Part shown: in pieces, positions 19,613 through 27,390 of the stretch
Position numbering within the stretch: position 1 is the stretch's first letter
Layout of the letters: each line of letters starts with the position of its first letter
Assembly (NCBI RefSeq): GCF_003721435.2
Contig: NZ_CP054585.1
Coordinates: 2,728,001-2,792,000, forward strand
Direction of reading: 5' to 3'
Length of the DNA: 64,000 nucleotides
Origin: Halorubrum sp. CBA1229
GTDB taxonomy: Archaea > Halobacteriota > Halobacteria > Halobacteriales > Haloferacaceae
The notes under the pieces: model-generated
Databases searched by the model: none
What the model saw: only the letters and a program-made list of their open reading frames with translations
What the model was told of the DNA's origin: nothing
Made by a program: the position numbers and the translations under genes

Positions 19613-20917
19613 ATGATCGAGCGAATCCACACGTCGGACGTCGAACCGGACGCGGACGAGGTCGCCATCGCCGGCCACGTCCACGAGATCCGCGATTTGG
19701 GGGGCCTCGTGTTCCTCATCGTGCGCGACCGCGAGGGGCTCATTCAGGTCGTCTTCAAGGAGGAGCGCGAGCCGGAGCTGTTCGAGGCCGTCCAGGACGT
19801 CGGCGCCGAATACGTGGTCCGCGTGGTCGGCGAGCCGCTGGAGAGCGACCAGGCCCCCGGCGGCGTCGAGATCGCGCCGACCGAGTACGAGGTCATCGAC
19901 GAGGCCGACTCCCCGCTCCCGCTCGAGATATCGAAGGACATCGAGGTCGACCTCTCGACCCGGCTCGACAACCGTGCGCTCGACCTCCGGAAGCCGGAGA
20001 CGCTCGCCGTGTTCAGCCTGCGCTCGAAGCTGATGACGGCGATGGAGGAGTGGTTCGACGACGAGGGGTTCGTCGACATCAAGACGCCGCTCATCTCGAA
20101 GGGCGGCGCCGAGGGCGGCGCCGAGCTGTTCCCGATCCTCTACTACAACAAGGACGCCTTCCTCTCGCAGAGCCCCCAGCTGTACAAGCAGATGCTGATG
20201 GCCTCGGGCTACGAGGCCGTCTACGAGACCGGGACCGCGTTCCGCGCCGAGGACTTCGCGACCTCCCGACACGTCTCCGAGATCGCGATGTTCGACGTCG
20301 AGCTCGCGTACATCGAGGACCACGACGACGTGATGGACGTCCAGGAGGAGTCGCTGCGGTACGCGCTCCGCGAGGCCGCCGAGAACGCCGAGCGCGAGCT
20401 CGACCTCCTCGACGTCGACCTCGACGTGCCCGAGGACGACTTCCCGCGGATCACCTTCGACGAGGCGCTCGACATCTTAGAGACCGAGTACGGCCACTTC
20501 CCGGACGACCCGACCGACCTCGACACGAAGGGGGAGAAGCTGCTCGGCGAGCACTTCGAGGAGCAGGGCCACCCCGCGTTCTTCGTCGTCGGCTACCCCG
20601 ACGAGAAGTTCTACTACATGCAGGACGTCGAGGGCGACGAGATCGCCTCCCGGAAGTTCGACCTCATTTATAAGGGACAGGAGCTCTCCTCGGGCGGCCA
20701 GCGCGAGCACGACGTCGGGCGCATGGTCGAGGTCATGGAGGAGGAGGGCGTCGAGACGGCCAACTTCGAGTTCTACATCGAGGCGCTCAGCTTCGGCACC
20801 CCGCCCCACGGCGGCTACGGGCTCGGCATCGACCGCCTCGTGCAGAAGGTCGCCGATCTCGACAACATCAAAGAGGCGATCATGTTCCCGCGCGATCCGA
20901 ACCGGCTGGAGCCCTGA
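19613..20917 (+). CDS. aspS: Aspartyl-tRNA synthetase, archaeal type
   Basis: 434 residues, the archaeal AspRS length. The N-terminal OB fold is [24 protein letters not shown]; the class II motifs follow: motif 2 [17 protein letters not shown], and motif 3 [13 protein letters not shown] near the C-terminus, with [11 protein letters not shown] and the flipping loop present. It charges tRNA with aspartate, possibly also tRNA-Asn; the sequence alone does not decide this. The ATG at 19613 begins the conserved N-terminus ([13 protein letters not shown]); an in-frame ATG at 19571 would add 14 residues of unlikely composition. An atttataagg run lies inside the coding sequence at 20667-20676. Confidence 0.95.
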   Translation: MIERIHTSDVEPDADEVAIAGHVHEIRDLGGLVFLIVRDREGLIQVVFKEEREPELFEAVQDVGAEYVVRVVGEPLESDQAPGGVEIAPTEYEVIDEADSPLPLEISKDIEVDLSTRLDNRALDLRKPETLAVFSLRSKLMTAMEEWFDDEGFVDIKTPLISKGGAEGGAELFPILYYNKDAFLSQSPQLYKQMLMASGYEAVYETGTAFRAEDFATSRHVSEIAMFDVELAYIEDHDDVMDVQEESLRYALREAAENAERELDLLDVDLDVPEDDFPRITFDEALDILETEYGHFPDDPTDLDTKGEKLLGEHFEEQGHPAFFVVGYPDEKFYYMQDVEGDEIASRKFDLIYKGQELSSGGQREHDVGRMVEVMEEEGVETANFEFYIEALSFGTPPHGGYGLGIDRLVQKVADLDNIKEAIMFPRDPNRLEP

Positions 20918-21117
20918 GCGGGTCGCCCGGCCTGCGGCCGCGCTACCGACCTCGGTCGTTCCACCGTTCCTTTATAAGTTGCTACCCGTCTCCGACTTCG
21001 GGAGAGAAATCAGCCCCGACAAACCGCTTCCCCGCGATTAAACCGAGTTAATTCGGACCAAACTGGGCTGAACGGCGTACGCCATTAAAGGGGATAGCGC
21101 TCCGAGTCCGAATCGTC

Positions 21118-21429
21118 ATGAACGCGATCCGAACGACACTGATCGTGGCGCTCGCCACGGTGGTATTAGTCGGCACCGGCGCGGCCGCCGGCGCCGTTGC
21201 GGCGACGCCCGGTCCGGACAACGGCTCGGGCGACGCCGGCCCGCCGAGCGACCTGCCCGACCAGGTGCCCGACTTCGTCGGCGACATCCTGAACAACGTG
21301 AACGAGTTCCTGTCGGGCGGCGTTGACGATCTCGGCGAGACCGTGAGCGACGTCGCCGGCAACGGTGACGGCGCCGAGGGCGACGACGCTGAGACCGACG
21401 ACGGCGAGACCGACGAGGGGGGTGCGTAA
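21118..21429 (+). CDS. Small secreted acidic haloarchaeal protein
   Basis: 103 residues. A clear Sec-type signal: MNAIRTTLIVALATVVLVGTGAAAGAVAATP, with probable cleavage after AVA. The mature part is short and acidic: PDNGSGDAGPPSDLPDQVPDFVGDILNNVNEFLSGGVDDLGETVSDV, then an Asp/Glu/Gly tail. A central amphipathic helix (DFVGDILNNVNEFLSG) could contact membrane or protein partners. The next gene (DUF4382 lipoprotein) starts one base after its stop codon, so they form one unit. A gccattaaag box at 21081-21090 sits about 30 bases before the ATG. No named family is recognised; association with DUF4382 is the main clue. Confidence 0.75.
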   Translation: MNAIRTTLIVALATVVLVGTGAAAGAVAATPGPDNGSGDAGPPSDLPDQVPDFVGDILNNVNEFLSGGVDDLGETVSDVAGNGDGAEGDDAETDDGETDEGGA

Positions 21430-21430
21430 C

Positions 21431-22129
21431 GTGACGGACCGCGCGCCCGACCCCGACGCGGTCTCCCGGCGAACCTACCTGCAGGCGACCGGCGCCGCCG
21501 CGCTCGGGGCCGCCGGTCTCGCCGGCTGCGTCGGCAAGGCGACCGGGACGCTCGCGACCCGCGTGACCGACCAGCCGGCCGACATCGGCGACTTCGAGTC
21601 GCTCGTGGTCACCATCGAGGGGATCTGGCTCGGCCCCGAGGGCGCCGAGAGCGGCGCGGCGGGGAACGAGACGGACGACGGGAACACGACCGACGGCGAC
21701 GACGCCGACGGTAACGAGACCGACGACGGAGACGACGACGCGGACGAGCCCGCGGGTCGCGAGTACTTCGAGTTCGACGAGTCGCAGGAGGCGGACCTCG
21801 TGCAGCTGCAGGACGGCGAGACGCAGCTGATCGACGAGCGCGAGCTCGAGGTCGGCACGTACCAGTTCCTCCAGCTCGACGTCTCGAACGTCGACGGTAC
21901 CTTGGAGGGCGGCGACGAGGCCGAGATCGACCTCCCCGGGAACGCCCCGCTCACGTTCAACGAGGAGTTCGAGGTCCGTGAGAACACCCGGACCAGCTTC
22001 ACCGCCGACTTCGCGCCGGTGCGGCGCGGGAACGGCACGTACCTCCTGCGCCCGGTCCCGCGCGGGATCGAGGTCACGTACGGGGCGTCCGACGGGGACG
22101 ACGCGAACGAGAGCGACGGCGACGCGTAA
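21431..22129 (+). CDS. DUF4382 domain lipoprotein
   Basis: 232 residues, starting at a GTG that is one base after the stop of the preceding gene. Tat-like signal with RR (SRRTYLQATGAAALGAAGLAGC) and a lipobox Cys, so a surface-anchored lipoprotein. The body is a DUF4382-type beta fold: GTLATRVTDQPADIGDFESLVVTIEGIWL, then an acidic low-complexity insert (NETDDGNTTDGDDADGNETDDG), then LVQLQDGETQLIDERELEVGTYQFLQLDVSNVDGTLEGG and FNEEFEVRENTRTSFTADFAPVRRGNGTYLLRPV. DUF4382 proteins are predicted cell-surface sugar-binding or adhesion-like proteins; no activity is known to me. The Asp-rich insert may vary in length. Confidence 0.85.
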   Translation: MTDRAPDPDAVSRRTYLQATGAAALGAAGLAGCVGKATGTLATRVTDQPADIGDFESLVVTIEGIWLGPEGAESGAAGNETDDGNTTDGDDADGNETDDGDDDADEPAGREYFEFDESQEADLVQLQDGETQLIDERELEVGTYQFLQLDVSNVDGTLEGGDEAEIDLPGNAPLTFNEEFEVRENTRTSFTADFAPVRRGNGTYLLRPVPRGIEVTYGASDGDDANESDGDA

Positions 22130-22390
22130 TCGCGAACGGAACTCCGCGCGAGTCCGTATCGATTCGCGCCGAAACCGCCGATGCGACGACCCCGGTCCCC
22201 CGTTGAAGCCGTGTCCGGGCGGTGCCCCCTCAGGGCGCCGCCGCGGCTTCGGGGTTAGGGCTGGGACGGTCCCGGGAATCGGGGACCGGGGGAATGCACG
22301 CCGGCATCGGTCCCACAGGAGGCACACGGTTCGTTTCGACCGTTCGGAGGCCCCTGGCGTCCGGGCGGTCGGTACGTCCCGCCTGCAGTC

Positions 22391-22566
22391 GCGATCCCTC
22401 TGCCGACCGCGTCGCTGCGAACCACCCGCCGAGAGCGTAGCCGCGAACTATCCAACCGCGCGGTTGCGAACCATCCACTGACCGCGCCGTTGTGATTCCC
22501 CCGACAGCGCAGCCGCGATCGACTCCCCTGCCGCGATCCACCGACGGCTGCGATCTCTCGCCCGCC
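22391..22566. repeat. Degenerate tandem repeat array, about eight copies of 17-26 bases
   Basis: Units begin gcgaaccatccac or gcgatcc-like and recur at 22391, 22417, 22443, 22466, 22492, 22515, 22533 and 22550, i.e. spacings 26, 26, 23, 26, 23, 18 and 17 bases. The array fills the intergenic region between the DUF4382 gene stop (22129) and the VTT gene stop (22574), where the two genes are convergent. The remainder of this 444-base gap (22130-22390) shows no gene. Confidence 0.65.
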
Positions 22567-22573
22567 GAGACGG

Positions 22574-23251
22574 TCACGCCGTCGACGCGGGCCCTTCTCC
22601 GACGAAGGTCCGATACAGCGGCCCGGCGAGCAGCAGCGCCCCGACGCCGGCCATCGCGACGAGGACCGTCGGGTCGACGACCGAGAGGTCGCCGGCCGCG
22701 AGCCGGTCGAGCGAGACGCCGACCGCGACGCCGACGACTACCCACGGGAGCTCGCCCGCCGCGGTCCCGAGGAGGAACGGTCGCCGGCGGATTCCCACGG
22801 CCCCCGCCCCGACCGAGACCGCGTCGGAGGGGATCGGAAGCAGCCGAGTGGCAGCCACGGCCCGGACGCCGCCGGCCGCCGTCGCCAGTCGCTCGCCGGC
22901 GTCGCAGAGGCGGTCCGCGACCCGGAAGGCGCCGCGGGCGCGGACCCGACCGGCCCGCGCGAGCCGGTAGGGGAGGATCGCCGTCGCGACCAAAAGAGCG
23001 ACGCCGAGCGGGACGCCGGCCCAGCCGTACCCGAACCCGACGGCCACCGCGAGCAGCGTCGTCGGCCACGCTAGGAGGGGCCTGACGGCCGTCAGCGCCA
23101 GCAGCGCGACGCCGTATCGGATCGGGTTATCGGCGAGCAGCGAGAGCCGCCCGAGGACGGCCTCGGGCGAGGCGAGCCACGCGACGGCCGCCGCGACCGT
23201 GACGGCGACGCCCGCGGCGACGTATCCGAGCAGGACGAACCGGCGGTTCAC
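22574..23251 (-). CDS. VTT (SNARE-associated/TVP38-TMEM64) family membrane protein
   Basis: 225 residues from a GTG at 23251 (VNRRFVLLGYVAAGVAVTVAAAVAWL). It has five or six hydrophobic segments. The family's conserved core is visible as LLAWPTTLLAVAVGFGYGWAGVPLGVALLVATAILPYRLAR, and then RLLPIPSDAVSVGAGAVGIRRRPFLLGTAAGELPWVVVGVAVG. Family members act as scramblases or as exporters in membrane and lipid handling. An upstream frame merges with the next gene's shadow frame but has no plausible coding composition, so I place the start here. It is 77 bases from the NAD kinase gene on the same strand, so the two may share a transcript. The short Arg-rich sequences around it are not gene features. 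Confidence 0.85.
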   Translation of the reverse strand: MNRRFVLLGYVAAGVAVTVAAAVAWLASPEAVLGRLSLLADNPIRYGVALLALTAVRPLLAWPTTLLAVAVGFGYGWAGVPLGVALLVATAILPYRLARAGRVRARGAFRVADRLCDAGERLATAAGGVRAVAATRLLPIPSDAVSVGAGAVGIRRRPFLLGTAAGELPWVVVGVAVGVSLDRLAAGDLSVVDPTVLVAMAGVGALLLAGPLYRTFVGEGPASTA

Positions 23252-23328
23252 AGCCGACGGTTCGCTCCGGGGAATAAACGCTTTGTGGGCCGGCGTCGCC
23301 GCGGGCGTCGCTGCCGGCCTCGTCGCTC

Positions 23329-24156
23329 TCAGGAGAGCTTTCCAAGCGCCTCGAAGAAGTCGGACGGCGGGCCGGCGATCCGCATCGGCGGCGTCGTCCG
23401 CTCGACGGTTACCTCGACGGGCGCCTCCAGCGTCGTCTCGTTGCGCCCGTCGCTGACGACGACCGCCTCGTCGACGCCCTCGACCGCCACCGTGACCGCG
23501 GCGTCGACGTCGACGACGAGCGGGGGCATCCCTTCGTCGGCGGCCATCTCGTTCACGACGAGCCCACTCACTCCCGGGCCGACGAGGGGGCCCCGCTCGG
23601 AGAGGTTGTAGGCGGTCGAGCCGGTCGGCGTCGCGACGAGCACGCCGTCGGCGTGGCCGCCGGAGTAGCGGCTCCCGTCGACGCGCACCTCGTAGTCGAC
23701 GCCCGCGCCGGGGCCGCGGCGGTCGCTCTGGATCACGACCTCGTTCGCCGCCGGCACCGACGTCCAGTCGCCCGCCCGCGCCGCGAGCCGCGGCGCCTCC
23801 CGGACGTCCAGCTCGCCGCGACCGAACGCCGAGACCTCGGCGAGCACGGCCTCCTCGGCGTCCGCCGGGGGGACGGCGTTGAGGAAGCCGACCTCGCCGA
23901 GGTTGACGCCGACGATGGGAGTGTCGCCGGCGTTGCGCGCGGCGAAGAGGAACGTCCCGTCCCCGCCGACCACCACGGCGAGGTCCGCGTCGGCGAGCGC
24001 GTCGACCGACCGCCCGCGGTCGCCCTCGCCGAGCGCGTCGGCGGTTTCCGCGTCGAGCCAGACCGACTCCCCGGCGGCGACGACCGCGTCGCGCAGCTCC
24101 GCCGCGAGGCTCTCCGCGCGCTCGCTCCCCTTCCGCGCAACGATGCCGATCTCCAT
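23329..24156 (-). CDS. nadK: NAD kinase
   Basis: 275 residues from an ATG at 24156. The hallmark GGDGT motif is at residues 64-68 (LAVVVGGDGTFLFAARN), followed by GVNLGEVGFLNAV, the NE of VPAANEVVI, and the ATPTGSTAYNLS segment that contacts NAD. It phosphorylates NAD(H) to NADP(H), using ATP or polyphosphate. The alternative codon at 24204 would add 16 residues with no similarity to the family start. The gene is divergent from the KaiC-like gene, with a 121-base region between the starts. Confidence 0.95.
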   Translation of the reverse strand: MEIGIVARKGSERAESLAAELRDAVVAAGESVWLDAETADALGEGDRGRSVDALADADLAVVVGGDGTFLFAARNAGDTPIVGVNLGEVGFLNAVPPADAEEAVLAEVSAFGRGELDVREAPRLAARAGDWTSVPAANEVVIQSDRRGPGAGVDYEVRVDGSRYSGGHADGVLVATPTGSTAYNLSERGPLVGPGVSGLVVNEMAADEGMPPLVVDVDAAVTVAVEGVDEAVVVSDGRNETTLEAPVEVTVERTTPPMRIAGPPSDFFEALGKLS

Positions 24157-24277
24157 GTGTCTCGCGTTCTCGCCGCCGGACAAAAGGATGCGGACTTCGA
24201 CCACGGCTTCCGGAAAGTTTCAAGCCCACCGCCCGCGTTGCCGGATACATGTCGACCGCCAACGGCCGACTGGGACG

Positions 24278-25708
24278 ATGAGCGAGGAGGACGACTGGTT
24301 CGAGCGCGCGCTGCGCGACCTCGACGGGGAGTCCGACCGCTCGGCCGACGGTGAGACGGACGACGCCGAGGGCGGCGATCCGAAGACCGGAGAGGCCGAC
24401 CGCGAAGCGGAGACGGACGACGGCGAAAGCCGGCAACACGACGGCACGGCCGACGGAGACGACAGCGACGAAGGCACCGAGGGCGATCGCTTCGGCGGCG
24501 GTTCGTTCGGCGATGACGACCCGTTCGGCGGTGGTTCGCCCGGCGGTGAGAGTTCCACCGAAGCGCCGGCCGAGGAGGACCTCGGAAACGGGTTCGGCGA
24601 CGACGCTGGCGGGTCGTTCGGCGGCACTGACCTCGGCGAGGGCGACTCCGGGGGCCCAGACTTCGGCGAGGGCGACTCCGGGGGCCCAGACTTCGGCGAG
24701 GGCGACTCCGGCGGTCTCGATTTCGACGGCGCCGGCTCGTCCGAAACGGGCGATGGCGGTGAGGACCCGTTCGGCGGGTCAGAAGGCGGCGAGGACGACC
24801 CCTTCGGCGGGTCGGGAGGCGGGGGAGACCCCTTCGGCGGCGGCTCGTTCGGCGAGGACGACCCGTTCGGCGGCTACCGGAACTCCGCGGGGGGATCGTC
24901 GGACGACTTCGGCTTCGGCGAGTTCGGTGGGGGCGGCGGACCGGGCGACGTGGGCGACGCGGGCGGCGGCGAGCCGGAGTTCGACGTCGACCCGGACGAG
25001 TTCGAGTCGACGATCGAGCGCACCGACGTCGGGATCGAGGGGCTCGACGACATGATCCTCGGCGGGGTCCCGCGTCGCTCCCTGCTCTCCGTCATCGGCG
25101 GGGCGGGGACCGGGAAGACGACGTTCGCGCTCCAGTTCCTCAACGAGGCGCTCGAATCCGACCGAAAGGGGATCTACATCACGCTGGAGCAGACGCGCGA
25201 ATCGATCCTCTCGACCGCGACGGAGAAGGGCTGGTCGTTCCGCGAGCACGCCGACGAGGACCGACTCGCCGTGGTCGCCATCGACCCCATCGAGATGGCG
25301 AACTCGCTCGCGTCGATCCGGAACGACCTCGTCCGGCTGATCGCCGAGTTCGACGCCGACCGGCTGGTGCTGGACTCCGTCTCGCTCCTGGAGATGATGT
25401 ACGACCACCCGGCGAAGCGGCGCTCGGAGGTGTTCGGCTTCACCCGGTCGCTGAAAAACGCCGGCGTGACGACGCTGCTCACCTCCGAGGCCAGCGAGGA
25501 GAACCCCTACGCCTCCAGACACGGGATCGTCGAGTACCTCACCGACGCGGTGTTCGTGCTCCAGTACATCCGCGGCTCGGACTTCCGCGAGACGCGGCTC
25601 GCGGTCGAGATCCAGAAGATCCGCGACGCGAACCACTCCCGGGAGACGAAGCCGTACGAGATCACCGAAAGCGGGATCTCCGTGTACGGGCAGGCGAACA
25701 TCTTCTGA
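24278..25708 (+). CDS. KaiC-like RecA-superfamily ATPase with Gly-rich acidic N-terminus
   Basis: 476 residues. The N-terminal half (residues 1-245) is acidic and low complexity, full of DPFGGGSF, DFGEGDSGG and related units; two 30-base tandem repeats (24641-24670 and 24671-24700) are identical, with a third degenerate copy. From residue about 245 a single KaiC/RadA-type domain begins: ERTDVGIEGLDDMILGGVPRRSLLSVIGGAGTGKTTFALQFL, Walker A at about 274-282, then YITLEQTRESIL, Walker B VLDSVSLLEMMYD and VTTLLTSEASEENPYASRHGIVEYLTDAVFVLQYI. Such single-domain haloarchaeal proteins are often called HTR-like or KaiC-like; roles in signalling or motility are suggested for some. The disordered half might form a condensate or interaction tail. 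Confidence 0.85.
   Translation: MSEEDDWFERALRDLDGESDRSADGETDDAEGGDPKTGEADREAETDDGESRQHDGTADGDDSDEGTEGDRFGGGSFGDDDPFGGGSPGGESSTEAPAEEDLGNGFGDDAGGSFGGTDLGEGDSGGPDFGEGDSGGPDFGEGDSGGLDFDGAGSSETGDGGEDPFGGSEGGEDDPFGGSGGGGDPFGGGSFGEDDPFGGYRNSAGGSSDDFGFGEFGGGGGPGDVGDAGGGEPEFDVDPDEFESTIERTDVGIEGLDDMILGGVPRRSLLSVIGGAGTGKTTFALQFLNEALESDRKGIYITLEQTRESILSTATEKGWSFREHADEDRLAVVAIDPIEMANSLASIRNDLVRLIAEFDADRLVLDSVSLLEMMYDHPAKRRSEVFGFTRSLKNAGVTTLLTSEASEENPYASRHGIVEYLTDAVFVLQYIRGSDFRETRLAVEIQKIRDANHSRETKPYEITESGISVYGQANIF
24641..24730 (+). repeat. 30-base in-frame tandem repeat within the KaiC-like gene
   Basis: Two identical 30-base units, 24641-24670 and 24671-24700, then a diverged third unit 24701-24730. 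They encode GDSGGPDFGE, GDSGGPDFGE and GDSGGLDFDG. An earlier, more diverged partial copy precedes them. Confidence 0.9.
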
Positions 25709-25736
25709 CGGACGCGTTCGCGTACAGCGGAATGGC

Positions 25737-25744
25737 TTTATAAA
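25737..25744 (+). promoter_or_regulatory. TATA box for the small membrane protein gene
   Basis: The perfect box tttataaa is centred 27 bases before the ATG at 25767, supporting a leaderless transcript. Confidence 0.65.
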
Positions 25745-25766
25745 CCGCATCGCGCAACGGATCGGC

Positions 25767-26186
25767 ATGTCCCCCGCGATCGCGGCACTGCATCCCTCCC
25801 GTCGAGCACTCGGAAGCGGTCTGCTCGCCGGCCTTGCTCACCTGACCGTCGCCTGCGCGCTCGCCGACTGGTTCGGATTCTCAGTCGGCCTCTCTCCCTT
25901 CTCGGGGTACGTCGCCGTCGGCGGTCTGTTGCTCGGAGCGGTCCCGGTCGCGATTCTGGTCGAGACCCGACTCGTGGCCCCGTCGGTCGCCGTCGCCGCC
26001 GCGCTCGCCGCGTCGGCGTACGGGACGTGGTCCGTGTACGTCGCTCCGGACGTGACTCCCACCCCGGTCGATCCCACGCCGTTCGGCTGGTACCTGATCG
26101 CGTGGGTCGTCGTGCTCGGCGCGGCGCTGGCCGCGGGCGGCGTGGAGTACGGCCTCCGGCGGGTGTTAGCCGGACAACGCGACTGA
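25767..26186 (+). CDS. Four-helix membrane protein of unknown function
   Basis: 139 residues, mostly hydrophobic. Four membrane segments are visible: GSGLLAGLAHLTVACALADWFGF, GYVAVGGLLLGAVPVAILVETRLV, SVAVAAALAASAYGTWSVYVA and WYLIAWVVVLGAALAAGGVEYGL. The start is fixed by a TATA box 27 bases upstream. No charged residues in the helices suggest a transporter, and there is no Cys or His cluster. Only 44 bases separate it from the flavodoxin start, yet that gene has its own TATA box. I do not recognise a named family, but the composition and promoter make it a convincing gene. Confidence 0.75.
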   Translation: MSPAIAALHPSRRALGSGLLAGLAHLTVACALADWFGFSVGLSPFSGYVAVGGLLLGAVPVAILVETRLVAPSVAVAAALAASAYGTWSVYVAPDVTPTPVDPTPFGWYLIAWVVVLGAALAAGGVEYGLRRVLAGQRD

Positions 26187-26197
26187 TCGGCTACGAT

Positions 26198-26207
26198 CCG
26201 TTTAACT
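26198..26207 (+). promoter_or_regulatory. TATA box for the flavodoxin gene
   Basis: The sequence ccgtttaact lies 27-30 bases before the TTG start at 26231 and decides for that start. It falls just after the stop of the preceding gene. Confidence 0.55.
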
Positions 26208-26230
26208 GCGGCGACGCCGAGAGACACCTG

Positions 26231-26722
26231 TTGCCACCAAACGTCTGTATCGCGTACTACTCTCGGACCGGTACCACGCGGAGCATCGCCGAGACGGTCG
26301 CCGAGCGATTCTCCGAGGCAACGGTCAACCGGATTCGACCGGCGGAAGAACGCAGATACGCCGACTGGCTCCTCCGCTCGGCCGTCCCCGGATCGAGCGT
26401 TCCCATCGAACCGATCCAAACGGACCTCCGCGAGTACGACGCGGTCTTCCTCGGCACGCCGAAGTGGACGCTCTCGTGTCCGCCGTTCACGGAGTTTCTC
26501 CGGCGGGCCTCCCTCGAGGGCTGCCCGACGGGCGTCTTTCTGACGTACGGCGGGTTCGACGAGGAGCGGTATCTGCGACGGATCGTCTCGACGCTCCGGG
26601 AAGCCGGTGCGGACGTCCGCGCCACGCTCCGAGTTCAACGCGACGCTATCGACACGCCCGACTGCGACGCCGGCATCTCGCGGTTCTGCGACGCCGTCGT
26701 CCGGTCCGACACCGATCGCTGA
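26231..26722 (+). CDS. Flavodoxin family protein
   Basis: 163 residues from a TTG codon, reading MPPNVCIAYYSRTGTTRSIAE. This is the flavodoxin first strand and FMN phosphate loop (YYSRTGTTRSIA, residues 9-20). The second loop is FLGTPKWTLSCPPFTEFLRR and a third FMN-region loop is VFLTYGGFDEERYLRR. It probably carries FMN and acts as an electron carrier or as the flavin domain of a small oxidoreductase. Codons upstream in the same frame read as Arg-rich shadow sequence of the preceding gene, so a start near 26231 is likely. Sequences similar to the tRNA-Gly 3' end follow it within 60 bases. Confidence 0.8.
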   Translation: MPPNVCIAYYSRTGTTRSIAETVAERFSEATVNRIRPAEERRYADWLLRSAVPGSSVPIEPIQTDLREYDAVFLGTPKWTLSCPPFTEFLRRASLEGCPTGVFLTYGGFDEERYLRRIVSTLREAGADVRATLRVQRDAIDTPDCDAGISRFCDAVVRSDTDR

Positions 26723-26760
26723 CCGATGGCGACACGGCCGAATACCTCGTCCGTGATCCT

Positions 26761-26990
26761 AACTGCGTTCGAGAACTGCACCGTCCGGGAGTCACGCGAG
26801 CGGAGCGAGCGTGACAACGGACGGTGCACGATCGAAGGGAGTGCACCGTCCGGGAATTGAACCAGAGGAAGACGTTCCGGGGCTGCGGTCTCGCTTCGCT
26901 CGACCGTTCCGGGCTGCGACTTCCAGGGTTCAATTCCGTCCGGTGATTTCTCTCACTACGTTCGAGAAATGCACCGTCCGGGAATTGAAC
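26761..26990. repeat. Partial copies of the tRNA-Gly 3' end (attachment-site scar)
   Basis: tgcaccgtccggga occurs at 26777-26790; tgcaccgtccgggaattgaa plus cc at 26842-26863; and the same sequence is the 3' end of the tRNA gene at 26970. A stretch of about 30 bases (26761-26790 and 26954-26983) is a direct repeat with few mismatches that extends beyond the tRNA into the flank (cgttcgagaa). An inverted copy cggacggtgca lies at 26818-26828, and a plus-strand T-arm-like gggttcaattcc at 26926-26937. Together they mark repeated integration at this tRNA. Confidence 0.75.
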
Positions 26991-27040
26991 CCGGGCTATT
27001 AGCTTGGGAAGCTAATGTCCTACCACTGGACCAACGGTGC
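26970..27040 (-). tRNA. tRNA-Gly (anticodon CCC)
   Basis: 71 bases on the minus strand. The acceptor stem is gcaccgt paired with acggtgc, plus discriminator A. The D arm is ggtcc..ggac, the anticodon stem ttagc/gctaa encloses the loop ttcccaa with anticodon CCC, and the T arm is ccggg-ttcaatt-cccgg. No CCA is encoded and no intron is present. A ttta-containing promoter lies about 30 bases upstream. It reads GGG codons. Copies of its 3' end in the 200 bases downstream show that the gene served as an integration site. Confidence 0.95.
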
Positions 27041-27065
27041 CCTATCGGAACGTCCGTTTGGCTGC

Positions 27066-27076
27066 ACTTTAACATA
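27066..27076 (-). promoter_or_regulatory. TATA box for tRNA-Gly
   Basis: The plus-strand sequence cactttaacat is a minus-strand atgttaaagtg box, about 31 bases before the 5' end of the tRNA at 27040. Confidence 0.5.
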
Positions 27077-27390
27077 GCGTTTTGGACGGTGGTCAGGACC
27101 GTTCGCGTCCGCGGATCACGCGCCCGCTTCCGCATCAGTGAGAGAGGTCCGGTCTTCGGTACCGGCCCGCGGGACGGTGCGCGCGGGACTGCGACCGGGC
27201 CGTGAGACGATATTTCCGCGATAGACGGAGGGTGCTAGCAGTTCACGTGCGATCAGTCACCATCGTACCGCAGTCACCCGATTAAGTTGGATTACACCGG
27301 ATTAAAACCGCCAACTCGACCGAAAAACGGCTGAACTCCGGGCCAGCGTTTGGACGGTTCATAGGGGTAGAGGAGCCAGGGGGAGACACG
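27077..27390. other. Leader and intergenic region before the glycosyltransferase gene
   Basis: Over 300 bases without a supported gene. A ggattaaaacc box at 27299-27309 may be the promoter, giving a leader of about 60 bases that ends with a gggggagacacg Shine-Dalgarno-like run just before the ATG at 27391. Two nearby copies of ggatta (27285 and 27299 region) are seen. A tgctagca palindrome with rare ctag lies near 27233-27240. Confidence 0.4.

Noticed and set aside
22391-22566. CRISPR array
   Set aside because: Repeat units are degenerate and directly adjacent, with no conserved repeat separated by unique spacers, and no cas gene occurs in the window. The same holds for 40096-40162 and 58432-58510.
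22574-24439. A single 621-codon open frame on the minus strand joining the VTT gene with sequence across the NAD kinase gene
   Set aside because: The part upstream of 23251 is Arg/Gly-rich in the wrong frame for haloarchaeal proteins and overlaps nadK fully; only the last 225 residues resemble a real membrane protein.
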